Shown here: piece by piece, positions 49,811 through 60,041 of the stretch
Layout: each line of letters opens with the position of its first letter
How positions within the stretch are numbered: the first letter of the stretch is position 1
DNA from: Mesostigma viride
Taxonomy: Eukaryota; Streptophyta; Mesostigmatophyceae; Mesostigmatales; Mesostigmataceae
Assembly (NCBI GenBank): GCA_009746045.1
Contig: RPFO01000015.1
Location: 1,636,529-1,700,528, forward strand
Reading direction: 5' to 3'
Length of the DNA: 64,000 bases
Notes under the pieces: generated by a model
Databases searched by the model: none
What the model was told of the DNA's origin: nothing
What the model saw: the letters and a program-made list of their open reading frames with translations, nothing else
Position numbers and translations under genes: made by a program

Positions 49811-50250
49811 ATCTTGCTGTTGCCGTTGTTGGTCTTCTTAAAGGGGCCGACGAAATCCATCTGGATCGAGTCCCAGGGACCCAGGGGATCAGGTAGCGTC
49901 TTTGGGACAGCCTGAGTACCCGTGTTCTGGGACTTGGCTATCTGGCACGACGGGCATTCGCGTATGTAGGCCTTGATGTAGTCCTTCATACCAGGCCAGT
50001 AGAAGTGGCCGCGCGCTCGTGGTAGCAGCCGATGAATGCCCTGGTGACCGCCGACAAGAGAGTCGTGGAGCTCGTGGAGCAAGGCTGCTCGACAGAGCTC
50101 GGGTATGTAGAGGCGCCACGTGTCCGGGCGCACCATGACGTACAGGCGTCCCTCTTGGAACTTGCACGGGAGCTTGCCCATCATCTTGGGATGTGACTTG
50201 ATCACCTCCAAGGCGGCCGGCTCAGTAAGCGTGAAGCGGCTGATCAGCAA
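49811..50250 (-). pseudogene. G3 integrase zinc domain and first catalytic Asp
   Basis: HHCC domain (HDSLVGGHQGIHRLL ... CPSCQIAKS) and MDFVGPFKKTNNGNSKI. A one-base shift at about 50253 separates it from the RNase H part. Confidence 0.92.
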
Positions 50251-50957
50251 TTCTCCAGGGGGGAAGTGACCGTGTACGCATCGGTCTCCTCCTCCTCCTC
50301 CGGTTGGTCCAGCGCCGAGTGTAGGTACTCAGACACGACCACCGGAGATCCAAGAGGTTCCAGATGAAAAATGTTCTGAACCACAGCCCCAAGGGGAACC
50401 CACGTGTGGGATCCCTCCCCTTCCCCGGGGGACCGCGCGTCCACGCGCTGGTCGTCGTCGCCATCGGGGGGCGACAAGGCATCCGGAGTGGTATGACTCA
50501 TGTGGAACAGGTAGCGCGCCCGCGGCGACCCTGGGAGGTCATCGTAGAGCGTGGCGCCAGGCGCCTCCTCGCAGGTGGTGTGGAGCACCCCCATGTCCTC
50601 ATAGAACCAGTAGTCAGCACGACGGGAGAGGGCATCGGGCACCACATTGTCCGCACCCTTCACATACTGGATCTTAAAAGGGGCGAACTGGGAAAGGTAC
50701 TCCATCCATCTGGCCTGACGGGGCGTCAGATTTGGCTGCGTCAAGAGGTGAGTCAGGGGCCTATGGTCCGTGTGAATAATCAAACGGGCGGGGTCAAGGT
50801 CCCCCGTCTCACTGACCGCAACATCAAACTGCGCGCCCAACAGGTGGTGGCGCCATGTGTGGCAACAGTAGACCACAGCCAAAAGCTCTTGGTGGTGGAC
50901 CGGATAGTTCCGCTCCGCAGGGATCATTGTGCGGGAGATGTACTCAACCGGTTGCAA
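50244..50957 (-). pseudogene. G3 RNase H and linker
   Basis: QPVEYISRTMIPAERNYP, HHQELLAVVYCCHTWRHH, DHRPLTHLL and PDALSRRAD, followed by the acidic linker. Frameshifts at about 50253 and 50970 isolate it from its neighbours. Confidence 0.92.
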
Positions 50958-52996
50958 GCCCTTGCCTTGGGATCCTGCAGGAGGACCCCGCCGATGGCCA
51001 CCTTGCTCGCATCCGTCGCAACCACAAAAGGAAGGGACGGGTCTGGGAGCACGAGCACTGGGGCCGCAGTCAAACTGGCCTTGAGGGCCTCAAAGGCCTG
51101 CTGGCACTGTGCCGACCAGACAAAGGACACGCCCTTCTTGAGGAGAGCGTTGATGGGCGACGTGATCGTGGCAAACCGGGGGATGAAGCGCCGATAGTAT
51201 GACGCAATCCCCAGGAAGCTACGCACGCCCTTCACGTCGGTCGGAGCTGGCCACTGTTGGACAGAGGCGATCTTCTCTGGGTCCGTGGCCACGCCTGCTG
51301 CAGAAAGCGTGTGGCCCAGGAACGGGACGCTGCGCCCCGCGCGGACCTTGGCCCTGCGGGCCGAGAGATGCTCGTCCTCCATGATGCGCAGGACCGTATC
51401 GACGTCCTCCAGGTGCTCCTCAAAAGTCTTTGAGTACACCAGGATGTCATCCAGATGGGCCAAAGCGCAAGTGCGTTTCCAGGACCAGGGCGGCTTGTCC
51501 CCCTTGCGAGGGTCGCGCAGGTCACTGGATACCTGTGGCAGGTGTGCGGTCCCCATGACGGGCCGCAAGATGTCGTTCATGAGCATCTGGAAGCTGGCGG
51601 GTGAGTTGCAGAGCCCCATCGCCGCCACGCGGAACTGGTAGTGTCCGTATGGCGTATTGAAGGCCGTCTTGTGACAGTCCTCTTCAGCGATGCGGAGCTG
51701 CCAAAACCCATCGGCGCAGTCGATCACCGTGAAGCAGGTGGCGCCCTGCACCCGATTGAAGATGTCATCAATGCGCGGGAGCGGGTACTTGGACTTGACA
51801 GTGATCGCGTTGAGCTTCCTGTAGTCGGTGACGAGCCGCCACTTGCCCCCAGGCTTGGGCACAAGGAGTACCCCAGCTGAGAAGGGGCTGTTACTGGGCT
51901 CAATCAGACCACGCTCATGGAGGGCCATCAGGATCTTCTTGAGTTCCATCAGCTCGACTGGACCCATCCGATACATCGGGGACGTGGTGGGCCCGTAGCC
52001 TTCCTTGAGGCGGATGTGATGCAGCACGGAGCGAGGCGGAGGGAACTGCGGCGTGGTCTCGTCAAACAGCTTCTCTCGTTTGGCTAGGACCGCGTTGTAG
52101 CGCGTGACCTCGTCCTCGGTGAAGTCCGTGCCAATCTCCATCAGCTCCTGAAGCAGGGGCACAGAGTCAAGGCGGTACATGTAGTACTCCTTGCCCTTCT
52201 GCAGGTTGCGCGCGAGCGTCTTGCTGCTCATCAGCATCTGAGAAGCATGACGTCGTGGCTTCTCGGGCCCCGAGTCGTGCTGAACACTGTGCACCTCGGT
52301 GCCGTGCGCCATGTATTCGTGTCGCGGGCACCAAAAGGAGCCATCAGGGAACCAAACCACCCGGCGCTTGACACTGATCGTCACGTCCTGGGCGTCCTGC
52401 CAATCCACGCCCAGGATGATGTCGGCTGCGCCCAGCGGCACCACTGTGGCTGTTACCTCCACTGGGATGCCCTGGACAACCGCCTTGAGGTCCACGAGGC
52501 CAGGGGACGGGTGCTTGTTACCATCGGCATACCGGACGTTGATGGGCGTCGGGTGTGGTCGAATCGTGTAGCCCGCACGTCGCACCAGGGCCTCATGGAT
52601 AAAAGATGTGGTCGCCCCCGTATCCACCATAAACTTAACATCCAGGATCGTCTTCTCCTTCAGAAACGGGTCAAGTGTTGTGGTAGGGAGCGCCAGTCCA
52701 CCACTGAAGATTAAAAGTGTTCTGGTGCTTGGTGAAGCATAGGGCGGCGAGGCCTCCGGGGCCTGTCCGCTAGACCTATCTACACTATTGGCTGAAGCGG
52801 GGTCAACCGCGGTCGCCGACACGCCTGCATCTGAAGAGGGCGAGGAGACCGCTGGGGCCTGCCCGCCCGTCCTATCTACATTATTGACTAACGCTACATC
52901 GGCCTCAGGGGTGGCCGCGCCCACATCCGGTGCAGGCTTCTGTTCTATCTGGTTGACTAAGTCTACTCCTACTTCTACCCCTGTGGGAAGGGGCAC
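50924..52996 (-). pseudogene. G3 protease and reverse transcriptase
   Basis: Protease FMVDTGATTSF; RT LVPKPGGKWRLVTDYRKLN, FTVIDCADGFWQLRI, FLGIASYYRRF. The catalytic box reads AHLDDILVYSK: the usual Tyr before LDD is His. The frame is open upstream across the end of gag (GGLPAPRSSR), as in G1. The region as a whole is a pseudogene because of downstream frameshifts. Confidence 0.93.
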
Positions 52997-53233
52997 TATG
53001 CGCGAGGATCGCGGGGCCGGGAGGCCGCCTCGTCCGACCGCCTGGTCCCCCCTTCCCCCTCATCCGAGTCGTCGTCATCACCGTGGTTGAGTGCCTCATA
53101 CTTTTCACCCGCAGCCTCGGATGCCTGATGCTGCGCCAGAATTTCATTGAGCTCGCGCACCGTCCGAGAGAACGACGCTGGGAGGTCGGGTGTCTGGAAC
53201 TGGTTGGGCTGCGTGCGCGCCTCGCGCAGCTTG
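52997..53233 (-). CDS. G3 Gag C-terminal piece
   Basis: KLREARTQPNQFQTP, FSRTVRELNEILAQHQA and an acidic NHGDDDDSDEGEGG tail, ending in a TAG just before the pol segment. Without K1 it joins to NAGARAAK at 61638. It corresponds to the G1 Gag end. Confidence 0.85.
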
Positions 53234-53887
53234 AGTTAGCATATTGGGGCACCAATGTGCTAGATGGATGCAGGTTGAGGAGACCTTTCCAACGCCGTGT
53301 CAACCGCCTAGAACAGACAAGGGACGAGAAAGATATCAAGTCCCGAAGTACTGCCGACCGGTGGGCGAGGGCGGGGCACACTCAGGGCATAGTGGACAGG
53401 ACACGTGGCAGGCCGTGCCTGCACAGGCTTAGCCTGGACTCTCACGTGACTGGGACACAGTGTACTGAGGACTCAACGGTACTGTGGCTAGTAGAAGCCA
53501 GTAACCAGCCAGCAGGTCTGCAAGGATGTAAGTCCTTGCAGGACTGTGGCAGGTCCTGTGCTGTCCTAGACACAGGATAGCCAGAGATTCCTGTATGCTG
53601 CCTGCAACGAGGATGCAAGGCAGCGATACGAGGCTCTGGCAATGTAGCGTTGCCCAGCGTTGCTCATGACCGAGGAACAAGGATGGAACGAGGTTGCATA
53701 TAGCTCGAGGCTCAACGAGGCAACGAGCGTCTTCACACACGAACCTTGGTCGTCACGACGAGTGGCGAGCCTATCGAGGGTCGTAGGCCTGGTGTGAGGA
53801 TAAAGGTTGCTAGCCAGCAGCCTAGGGTCATTCCAGCCGGCAAGGACCAGGAGCTCACAAGCTCTGCTGACGAGTTGCTGCGCAAAT
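53234..53887 (+). repeat. K1 5' LTR
   Basis: 654 bases, AGTTAGCATATTGG...GCGCAAAT. The bases that follow (CGTACTATTGCTTCC) do not resemble the TGGTATCG primer site of the other elements. Confidence 0.92.
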
Positions 53888-53910
53888 CGTACTATTGCTT
53901 CCACGCTTTC

Positions 53911-55046
53911 ATGTCTGGTTCATCGTCAAGCAGCCACGGTGCTGGTGAGGCGAACGAGCAGAGAGACGCGCAAGCGTTTTTCCCCTACCGTAACCAAGCA
54001 AACGCTCCAACATTCGTGCAAGCGGCCTACGTAGCGAGGCACTTGGCAGAAGAGGGGTGGGTGGCGGTGAGTGGGGGAGGCAACAGGCCAGCGGCGGCGG
54101 ACCCGATTATTCAACGGGCTCGCGTCGTGATTTCTCCAGGTGAGACGGGGCGAGTGGCGGTGGAAGAGTTGGTGCGCATTCGGACGCGCTAGCTGAAACT
54201 GCTAATCGTGTGGAGGTCGCTTATCAGGGCGCCCATATCACGCTTGCCGGTCTCGACCTAGCCAGGGAGGCGCTTAGCCAGATCGTGGCAACAGCGCTCG
54301 GCAGCACCAGACTGTTCAACCACTGGGTGGCGACAGCAGTGCTAGGAGAGGGGGTACCAGACGCCGACATCATCCGGAACGCGCGTGCTCGGGAGACGGT
54401 AAATCCTTGGAGCACGGCGGAGGTATTTGCCCAAACCATTGAGAATCTTGTTGCTGTCTTTTTGCAAGAGTCGAGAGGGTACGCAGACAGGTTCTATATT
54501 ACCACGCAGCCTTTCGGGGTATACTCCAGGCTTGATACACCGAGGCCGGAAACCACCACTGCGTGGGGTCCGGAGGTGGAGATTGTCGCAGGGGTCGAGA
54601 AGACGCCTGAAGACGTCCATTTTGAGTGGACTGACAAGCCAGAGGGCTCCGTCAAGCGCTCAGCCCAGCAGATAAACGAGGGCGACGGCACTACCGAGAC
54701 CTACGAGGCAAGGCAGAGAGCTGATCTGCATATCCCTCGTGAGGTGACTCACGAGTAGGACCGTTACGGCCGAGGCGAGCAGAACGAGCTTGTCGGCGGC
54801 GGTAAGCGGTGGTTGCGCAATCTTGCTTGGCATCGCAACCCAGGCGAGACACAACATCCAGTCGAACGCAAGGAAGACGGGCGACCTGTGACCTGCGTGC
54901 TGGGAGAGTTTAACCCAGACCTCCAGATTGTCGCAGAGGCAGCAGCAGCCACAACGGTTGCTGAGGGTGTTGAGCAGCGTCCAGACCGTGAGGAGGGGCA
55001 GGCGAGTGCAAGCCAGGAGGCGACCTCGTCTGGAGTAAGTGCGTGA
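53911..55046 (+). pseudogene. K1 upstream ORF, unknown function
   Basis: Begins with ATG at 53911 (MSGSSSSSHGAGEANEQR), 24 bases after the LTR. One frame runs to a TAG at 54190; a second continues as DALAETANRVEVAYQG ... to a TAG at 54756, then in the same frame to the TGA at 55044. The protein would be about 375 residues with ordered-looking segments (PTFVQAAYVARHLAEEGW, NPWSTAEVFAQTIENLV). A GTAAGT donor near 55033 and a downstream open stretch with an NRKRKEV basic patch (about 55199-55423) suggest a spliced leader to Gag. I recognise no family. Confidence 0.5.
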
Positions 55047-55485
55047 GCCTGAGTGGGTTCCAGCAGCCATATCTGCGTGTGTTTTCTGTGGTATTCTATA
55101 ATGCTTCGTAACACGCGCGGGGCGGCAGCGGGAGCGGGGCGGGAGCGGGGGATGGCGGGGGTGAGGCAAGGGCAGACACGGGAGGCCCCGCCAACGTCGT
55201 GCCAGAGGGACAGGCAATCCCAACGGCAGAGGGCGTCAATGGCAGGAGGGCGTCCAACCGGAAGAGGAAAGAGGTGGCACAAGGGGAGGAGCGTGCAGGG
55301 TGGCCAACCGACGGCGTGGTGCTGACGGGGGAGGGCCAGAATGATGCTGAACGGCAAGCACCTGGTAAGAGACCATGTGTGCCTCCGTCTGGTGTTCCTG
55401 CAGCTATGTTCCTGCGCCATTAGCACCAGTAGGAGCTGCTGTCATTGGCAGTGACCCTCGTGCTTTGCCTGGGACTAGACCTCAT

Positions 55486-56448
55486 ATGAGTGCTGTGGCT
55501 GTGATGAATGGCCAGAAGCCTCTCAAGCCTCCTGTGGGACAGGAAGAGCTAGACAAGTGGTTGGAGGATATGGAGCTAGTTTCATGCTCTGTAGATCCCA
55601 CTGTCAACCTTGTGCAGGTATTCCACACATCCACGACTAATAGGGATTCAAGTGAGCGGGTGAGGGACAAGGCTAGGCAGGCTGTCAAGGACAAGCTGAC
55701 TTGGTCTCAGTTCCTAGAGGGCCTACGTCAGGAGTTTTCTGATAAGGTACTCAACCTCACTAATCACTATAAGCTCAGCTATGATACCTTTGAGATCAAG
55801 GGCACAATAGCTGAGGAGCTGCAGCGGCTCACACGCATCAGGGAGAAGGGGGCCAAGCATGGCTTCAATCTGACTGATAGAGCAGTGGCAGATTACTTCC
55901 TGGATCGCATGGGGCTGAGTGTGGATGGGAGAAATGCAGCTAGGATGTTTGCTGATCAGACAGATGGGACGTGGCCAGCCTTGCAAAAGGTTATTTTCAA
56001 TATCCGTCCATCTGACAATGCTGCTTGCAAGGCAATCCAGGTGACTGGTGCCCCTTCAGCCTCCGCTCATCAGGTCCATGGTGACGCCCCTGGGCAGGGT
56101 GCTCAGGGAGAAACCAGACCTAGTAGGCGTCAGAGGGCTAACAGGCGCAGGCAGAATGGTAACCAGGGTGGCAAGGGCCAGCAGCAGGGATCCAAAGGCA
56201 AGGGTCAGCAGCAGGCTGGTGGTCACCAGGGTGGTCAGCAGAACAAGGGTGGCCAAGGGCAAGGCAAGAGCCAGGGCCAGGGCACCCAGGCCAGTCAGAG
56301 CAGCCAGAACCAGGGTGGCCTGAAGAAGGCTGCTGCTGGGAAGGATGACAAATGCTTTGGATGTGGCAGGACGGGTCATTGGCGACGTGACTGCCCAGAC
56401 CAGGCCAAGTCTGCTGGAGCAGGCTCTGGCCAGGTGGGTAAGCCATGA
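55486..56448 (+). CDS. K1 Gag
   Basis: The frame is open from 55375, but the ATG at 55486 (MSAVAVMNGQKPL) is a good start. The capsid-like part contains LDKWLEDMELVS, LTWSQFLEGLRQEF and YFLDRMGLSVDGRN. A long Gly/Gln/Lys-rich stretch follows, then the CCHC knuckle CFGCGRTGHWRRDC. It ends in a TGA directly in frame with pol, so read-through could make Gag-Pol. Confidence 0.88.
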   Translation: MSAVAVMNGQKPLKPPVGQEELDKWLEDMELVSCSVDPTVNLVQVFHTSTTNRDSSERVRDKARQAVKDKLTWSQFLEGLRQEFSDKVLNLTNHYKLSYDTFEIKGTIAEELQRLTRIREKGAKHGFNLTDRAVADYFLDRMGLSVDGRNAARMFADQTDGTWPALQKVIFNIRPSDNAACKAIQVTGAPSASAHQVHGDAPGQGAQGETRPSRRQRANRRRQNGNQGGKGQQQGSKGKGQQQAGGHQGGQQNKGGQGQGKSQGQGTQASQSSQNQGGLKKAAAGKDDKCFGCGRTGHWRRDCPDQAKSAGAGSGQVGKP

Positions 56449-56454
56449 CTTGAG

Positions 56455-59400
56455 ATGTTGTCCCCTGTAAATAGTCAATCACCCCTAGTGGGACGAACAG
56501 TTGTACATAGTAATGGGGGTGTCCCTCTTGTGCAGCAGCAAGGGGTTGGGAATGATGAGGTGCTTCCACTCAATGATTGCAATAACGCTGCTGCAGCAGT
56601 GGAATTCCCTGTGCCTGTGGCAGGTGCAGGGTCTCCAGTTGTTGGGGTTGACTCTGGGAGTCAAGCCGCCAGACTGGAAGGACCTGCAGCTTCTGTGGGA
56701 ACCGGGGCTGGCTCTGGGAGCCGAGCTACCTTGGAGGAGGTCCCTGGAGCAAGAGAACAGCAGGTGGGTCGTGCTATCCCAAGCACACAGTCTTTGTCAC
56801 GTTCCTCTCTGTGCAGCCAGGCTGACAGGGGGTTGAGCTATGCTCAGGCTGGAAACACTCTACACCATATCTTTGGTCACTCTAAGCAGGCAGAGATGTT
56901 TGCTTGGAAGATTGGCAAGGAGCCTTTGCTAGAGGCCTGCAGTGCAGCTGCTCAGAATTGTGTCTGTCAGGAGAATGCTGTTCGCCTCCCACAGTCCCAT
57001 GCCAGAGAACCTGCTAGAGAGCGGGGGGATATCCAGGTGGACATCCAACACATCAGGGGCATGTATCTGTTGGTGGGGGTGGATAGGTTTAGCAGATATA
57101 GGTTGCTGACCATTCTTCCTGGAATGCAGGAGCATCAGCTGTTGATGGGTCTCCAGTCTTTGTTGCCAGGCTTTGGGGTGTACACCAAGGTGCAAGCTGA
57201 CTTGCAGTTTGACTGCTTGATCAAGCTGGCTGACCAGCTTCCTTGTAAGTTGGTAGTGGTCCCTAGGGAATGCCATGGGCAGCAGGGAGCTGTAGAGAGA
57301 TCTATACGTGAAGTAAAAACAGTGGTGCTAGCAGCTAGGAGTGTGCCTGTTGTGGCATCAGCTCTAGAGAAAGCAGCTTGGTGTAAGGGGATTGAGGAGC
57401 AGCTTAACCACAGGGTAACCTATTACTATGATGGTGTGGCAGTCTCTCCCCTGGCATTGCAGTTTGGTATGCTATCACAGGACGTGGTGGCAGCCTGCCT
57501 GAAGAAGGCAGACAGGGTGTTTTCCAGATTGAGGCGTAAGGACAAGGGTTGGAAAATGCTGAGGCCCCAGGTGGGACTGAGGGTCAGGATGTGGAAGGAA
57601 CCGTCATTACCAGGCAAGCGTGGCAAGTGGCAAGATGGGCAGGTAACCCATGTTGAGGAAGCTAACCATTCTTGTCTGGTGGCTTTGGAGAGTAATCCCA
57701 AGCACGTGTACAGGCTATCCTGGGCTCACGTCAAGGAGAGAAGGCCAACTGCAATCTGGCCTGAAGACGGCCCTGATCCTCCCTTGGAGGGAGATGAGCA
57801 GGATGAGAGCCAGGCAGCAGATGCTAACCCACCATGCTTGGATTATGGTCTGTCCTGGATGGATGAGGGTGAGCAGGAGTCTGCTGAGACGTCTGTCACA
57901 AGGCCAGAGGTGGCCAGGGCTGCACCACAGTCCAGGGGGCTGCTTATGGCGGACATCATTCGAGCTCTGCAGAACAGCAAGCGTGATCCCAAGGTATCTA
58001 AGCTCACGGGATGGGGGTCATGTGGGGCACCAGCACTAGAAGTGGATACCAACTCACAGGTGTCCATTCTAAGGGTAGAGGATGCTGCAGGCTTGCAGTG
58101 GTCATCCCCTAGCTGCCTAGCTGTGTCTGATTTCTCTGGGAATGTGTCCATGAAGATCTTGGGAGAAGTGAGTGTGCCTATCCTGGGGGTGCCCACCACG
58201 TTCAGTGTGGTTGAAGGGTATCAGGGGCCTGCCATTCTAGGTCAGAACTTCTTGTGCTTACCAGGGGTGAGGATATCCTCTGAGGAGCTAGCATTAGAAG
58301 GGCAGGGCCGCCTTCCCTTGCAGAGATATCGCTACTCCCAGGGTCTTAGTGTGGCTGTAAGGGCTGTGAGGGGTCTAGAGGCAGAGGGTCCTGATACAAA
58401 GGAGCCCATTGCTGGGGACCTGCTGATCCTCCCTACTACGTTTGACCCACGTGAGTTGGGTGTGCAGAGGTACCAGATCCCAGGAACGAGTCCTGTACCT
58501 TGGCGCAAGCTAGTGGAGATGATGCAAAGCCCCAAGATGGCTAAGGCATGGACTCTTGGCTTTGTTGCTTCTGGGCATGAGTGGATAGTTGCCAACTGTG
58601 CAGAGCCTGTGGATGTCCTCCCTGAGGATCACCAGCTGCTCAGATTGATGTTTGTCCTCAAGCTCAAGGAGGTAGATGGCGTGCAGGTGCCACATGTTAG
58701 ACCAGTTGTGACTGAGTACCATGGCACTGGACAGTTAGCAGATGAGGAGCTTTACACACCAGGGATGCTGCATGATACATGGAGGATTTTGTTGTGCATT
58801 TATTTGTCTTTTCTGCAGAAGGGGATACCCTATAGCTCTGTGTTGGTAGATTTCAAGAGGGCTTTTCTTAAGGGTGATCAGCAGGAAGCACAGGATACTT
58901 GGCGCACAATACCCCCTTTCTTTGTTAAGGTGCCTGCAGTGTGGAGGGCAGAGCTGAAGACGAGGTATTTGAGGATTCTCAAAGGCGTGGAAGGCCTTAG
59001 ATCGAGTCCCATCATCTGGAGGAAGAGCTTGGAGAAGTACCTCAGGTCTGTCTGTGGTCTCTCAGTCTCTCCAGTTGATCCTTGTCTGTTTCAGGGTAGC
59101 TATGAGGGGCTGCCAGCGTTTGCCTCCCTGCATGGTGATGATCTGCATCTCCTGGGCCATCCCACTTGGCAAGAGTTGACTCTGGCCAGGATCCAGAAAC
59201 GGTTTGAACTGGGTAAGATCCAGTACATGGTTGAGAATGAGCCCATGGTGTTTTGTGGAATGCAGGCGACCTTGGTCCATCAGCAGGGTACATGGTCCAT
59301 CCAGCTGGAGGGTGGTAAGGATTATCCTCAGCAGATCATAGATGCCTTGCAGGAGCCCATCACCCAGGCCAGATGTGCAACAATACGAGGTATGTTGGCA

Positions 59401-59688
59401 TGGCTGGCCAGCATTTGTGCTCCTGACCTGTTGGTACTGAGTCGGTTGACCGATTCCCAACTGGTTGAGGTGGGTGCTGAGAGAGTGGTAGAGGCTGTTC
59501 GCATGTCTCCCCCTCTCATGCTGGGTCCTTTGGATTTGTACAGGCCTTTTGACATGATGCTCTATGTGGACAGTTCTATGGATAGTAGGAAGGTCACAGA
59601 GGTCAGGGGCCGTGCAGCAGCATTAATATCCCTGGTGCAGGAACAGTCCTCTCTGGTCTGCTGGTACAGTCGGTTGCAAACAGGGTAA
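56455..59688 (+). CDS. K1 Pol: integrase, protease, reverse transcriptase, start of RNase H
   Basis: Domains by residue. Pre-integrase zinc region about 136-170 (LHHIFGHSK ... CVCQEN). Integrase core with D196 (VDIQHIRG), D249 (VQADLQFD) and E281 (GAVERSIRE). Then an aspartic-protease-like domain at about 525-605: ALEVDTNSQVSIL (D531-T-N instead of D-T/S-G) through VVEGYQGPAILGQNFL. Copia RT at about 690-960, with D799 (VDFKRAFL) and HGDD at 893-896. RNase H begins at about 1035 (LYVDSSMDSR). In standard copia elements protease precedes integrase; here it follows. The frame ends at a one-base loss in a G run (about 59683). Confidence 0.9.
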   Translation: MLSPVNSQSPLVGRTVVHSNGGVPLVQQQGVGNDEVLPLNDCNNAAAAVEFPVPVAGAGSPVVGVDSGSQAARLEGPAASVGTGAGSGSRATLEEVPGAREQQVGRAIPSTQSLSRSSLCSQADRGLSYAQAGNTLHHIFGHSKQAEMFAWKIGKEPLLEACSAAAQNCVCQENAVRLPQSHAREPARERGDIQVDIQHIRGMYLLVGVDRFSRYRLLTILPGMQEHQLLMGLQSLLPGFGVYTKVQADLQFDCLIKLADQLPCKLVVVPRECHGQQGAVERSIREVKTVVLAARSVPVVASALEKAAWCKGIEEQLNHRVTYYYDGVAVSPLALQFGMLSQDVVAACLKKADRVFSRLRRKDKGWKMLRPQVGLRVRMWKEPSLPGKRGKWQDGQVTHVEEANHSCLVALESNPKHVYRLSWAHVKERRPTAIWPEDGPDPPLEGDEQDESQAADANPPCLDYGLSWMDEGEQESAETSVTRPEVARAAPQSRGLLMADIIRALQNSKRDPKVSKLTGWGSCGAPALEVDTNSQVSILRVEDAAGLQWSSPSCLAVSDFSGNVSMKILGEVSVPILGVPTTFSVVEGYQGPAILGQNFLCLPGVRISSEELALEGQGRLPLQRYRYSQGLSVAVRAVRGLEAEGPDTKEPIAGDLLILPTTFDPRELGVQRYQIPGTSPVPWRKLVEMMQSPKMAKAWTLGFVASGHEWIVANCAEPVDVLPEDHQLLRLMFVLKLKEVDGVQVPHVRPVVTEYHGTGQLADEELYTPGMLHDTWRILLCIYLSFLQKGIPYSSVLVDFKRAFLKGDQQEAQDTWRTIPPFFVKVPAVWRAELKTRYLRILKGVEGLRSSPIIWRKSLEKYLRSVCGLSVSPVDPCLFQGSYEGLPAFASLHGDDLHLLGHPTWQELTLARIQKRFELGKIQYMVENEPMVFCGMQATLVHQQGTWSIQLEGGKDYPQQIIDALQEPITQARCATIRGMLAWLASICAPDLLVLSRLTDSQLVEVGAERVVEAVRMSPPLMLGPLDLYRPFDMMLYVDSSMDSRKVTEVRGRAAALISLVQEQSSLVCWYSRLQTG

Positions 59689-60041
59689 CTCCCAGCAGTG
59701 ACATTGCTGAGTGCAGGGCAATCTGTGAAGGGCTTCATACTGCTCTTTACTTGAGGGAGCTATTTTACCAGCTATGTCAAGTGGCTTCCTGTCGGTTGCA
59801 GATGCACACACTGGTAAGAACTGACAGCATGGGCATGGTGCAGTTTGTGCACAGGCAGCTGGCCAGGAGCAGGGACCTTGATTATTTGTTGCTCAAGGAA
59901 ATGTCTTGCTTAGCTAACATTGAACATGTGGCTGGCGTGGACAACCCTGCAGATGCTCTCACCAAGCTGGAGGAGAAGGCTGAGCTGCAATACCCTTTGC
60001 TTCGTGGGCTCATGGCCTCCAAGGGGGGAGGGCCAGAGTAG
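59686..60041 (+). pseudogene. K1 RNase H C-terminal part, after a frameshift
   Basis: Continues the RNase H line in a second frame: SDIAECRAICEG, TDSMGMVQFVHRQLARS, HVAGVDNPADALTK, ending SKGGGPE. Alignment with K2 shows one base missing near 59683. Confidence 0.88.
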
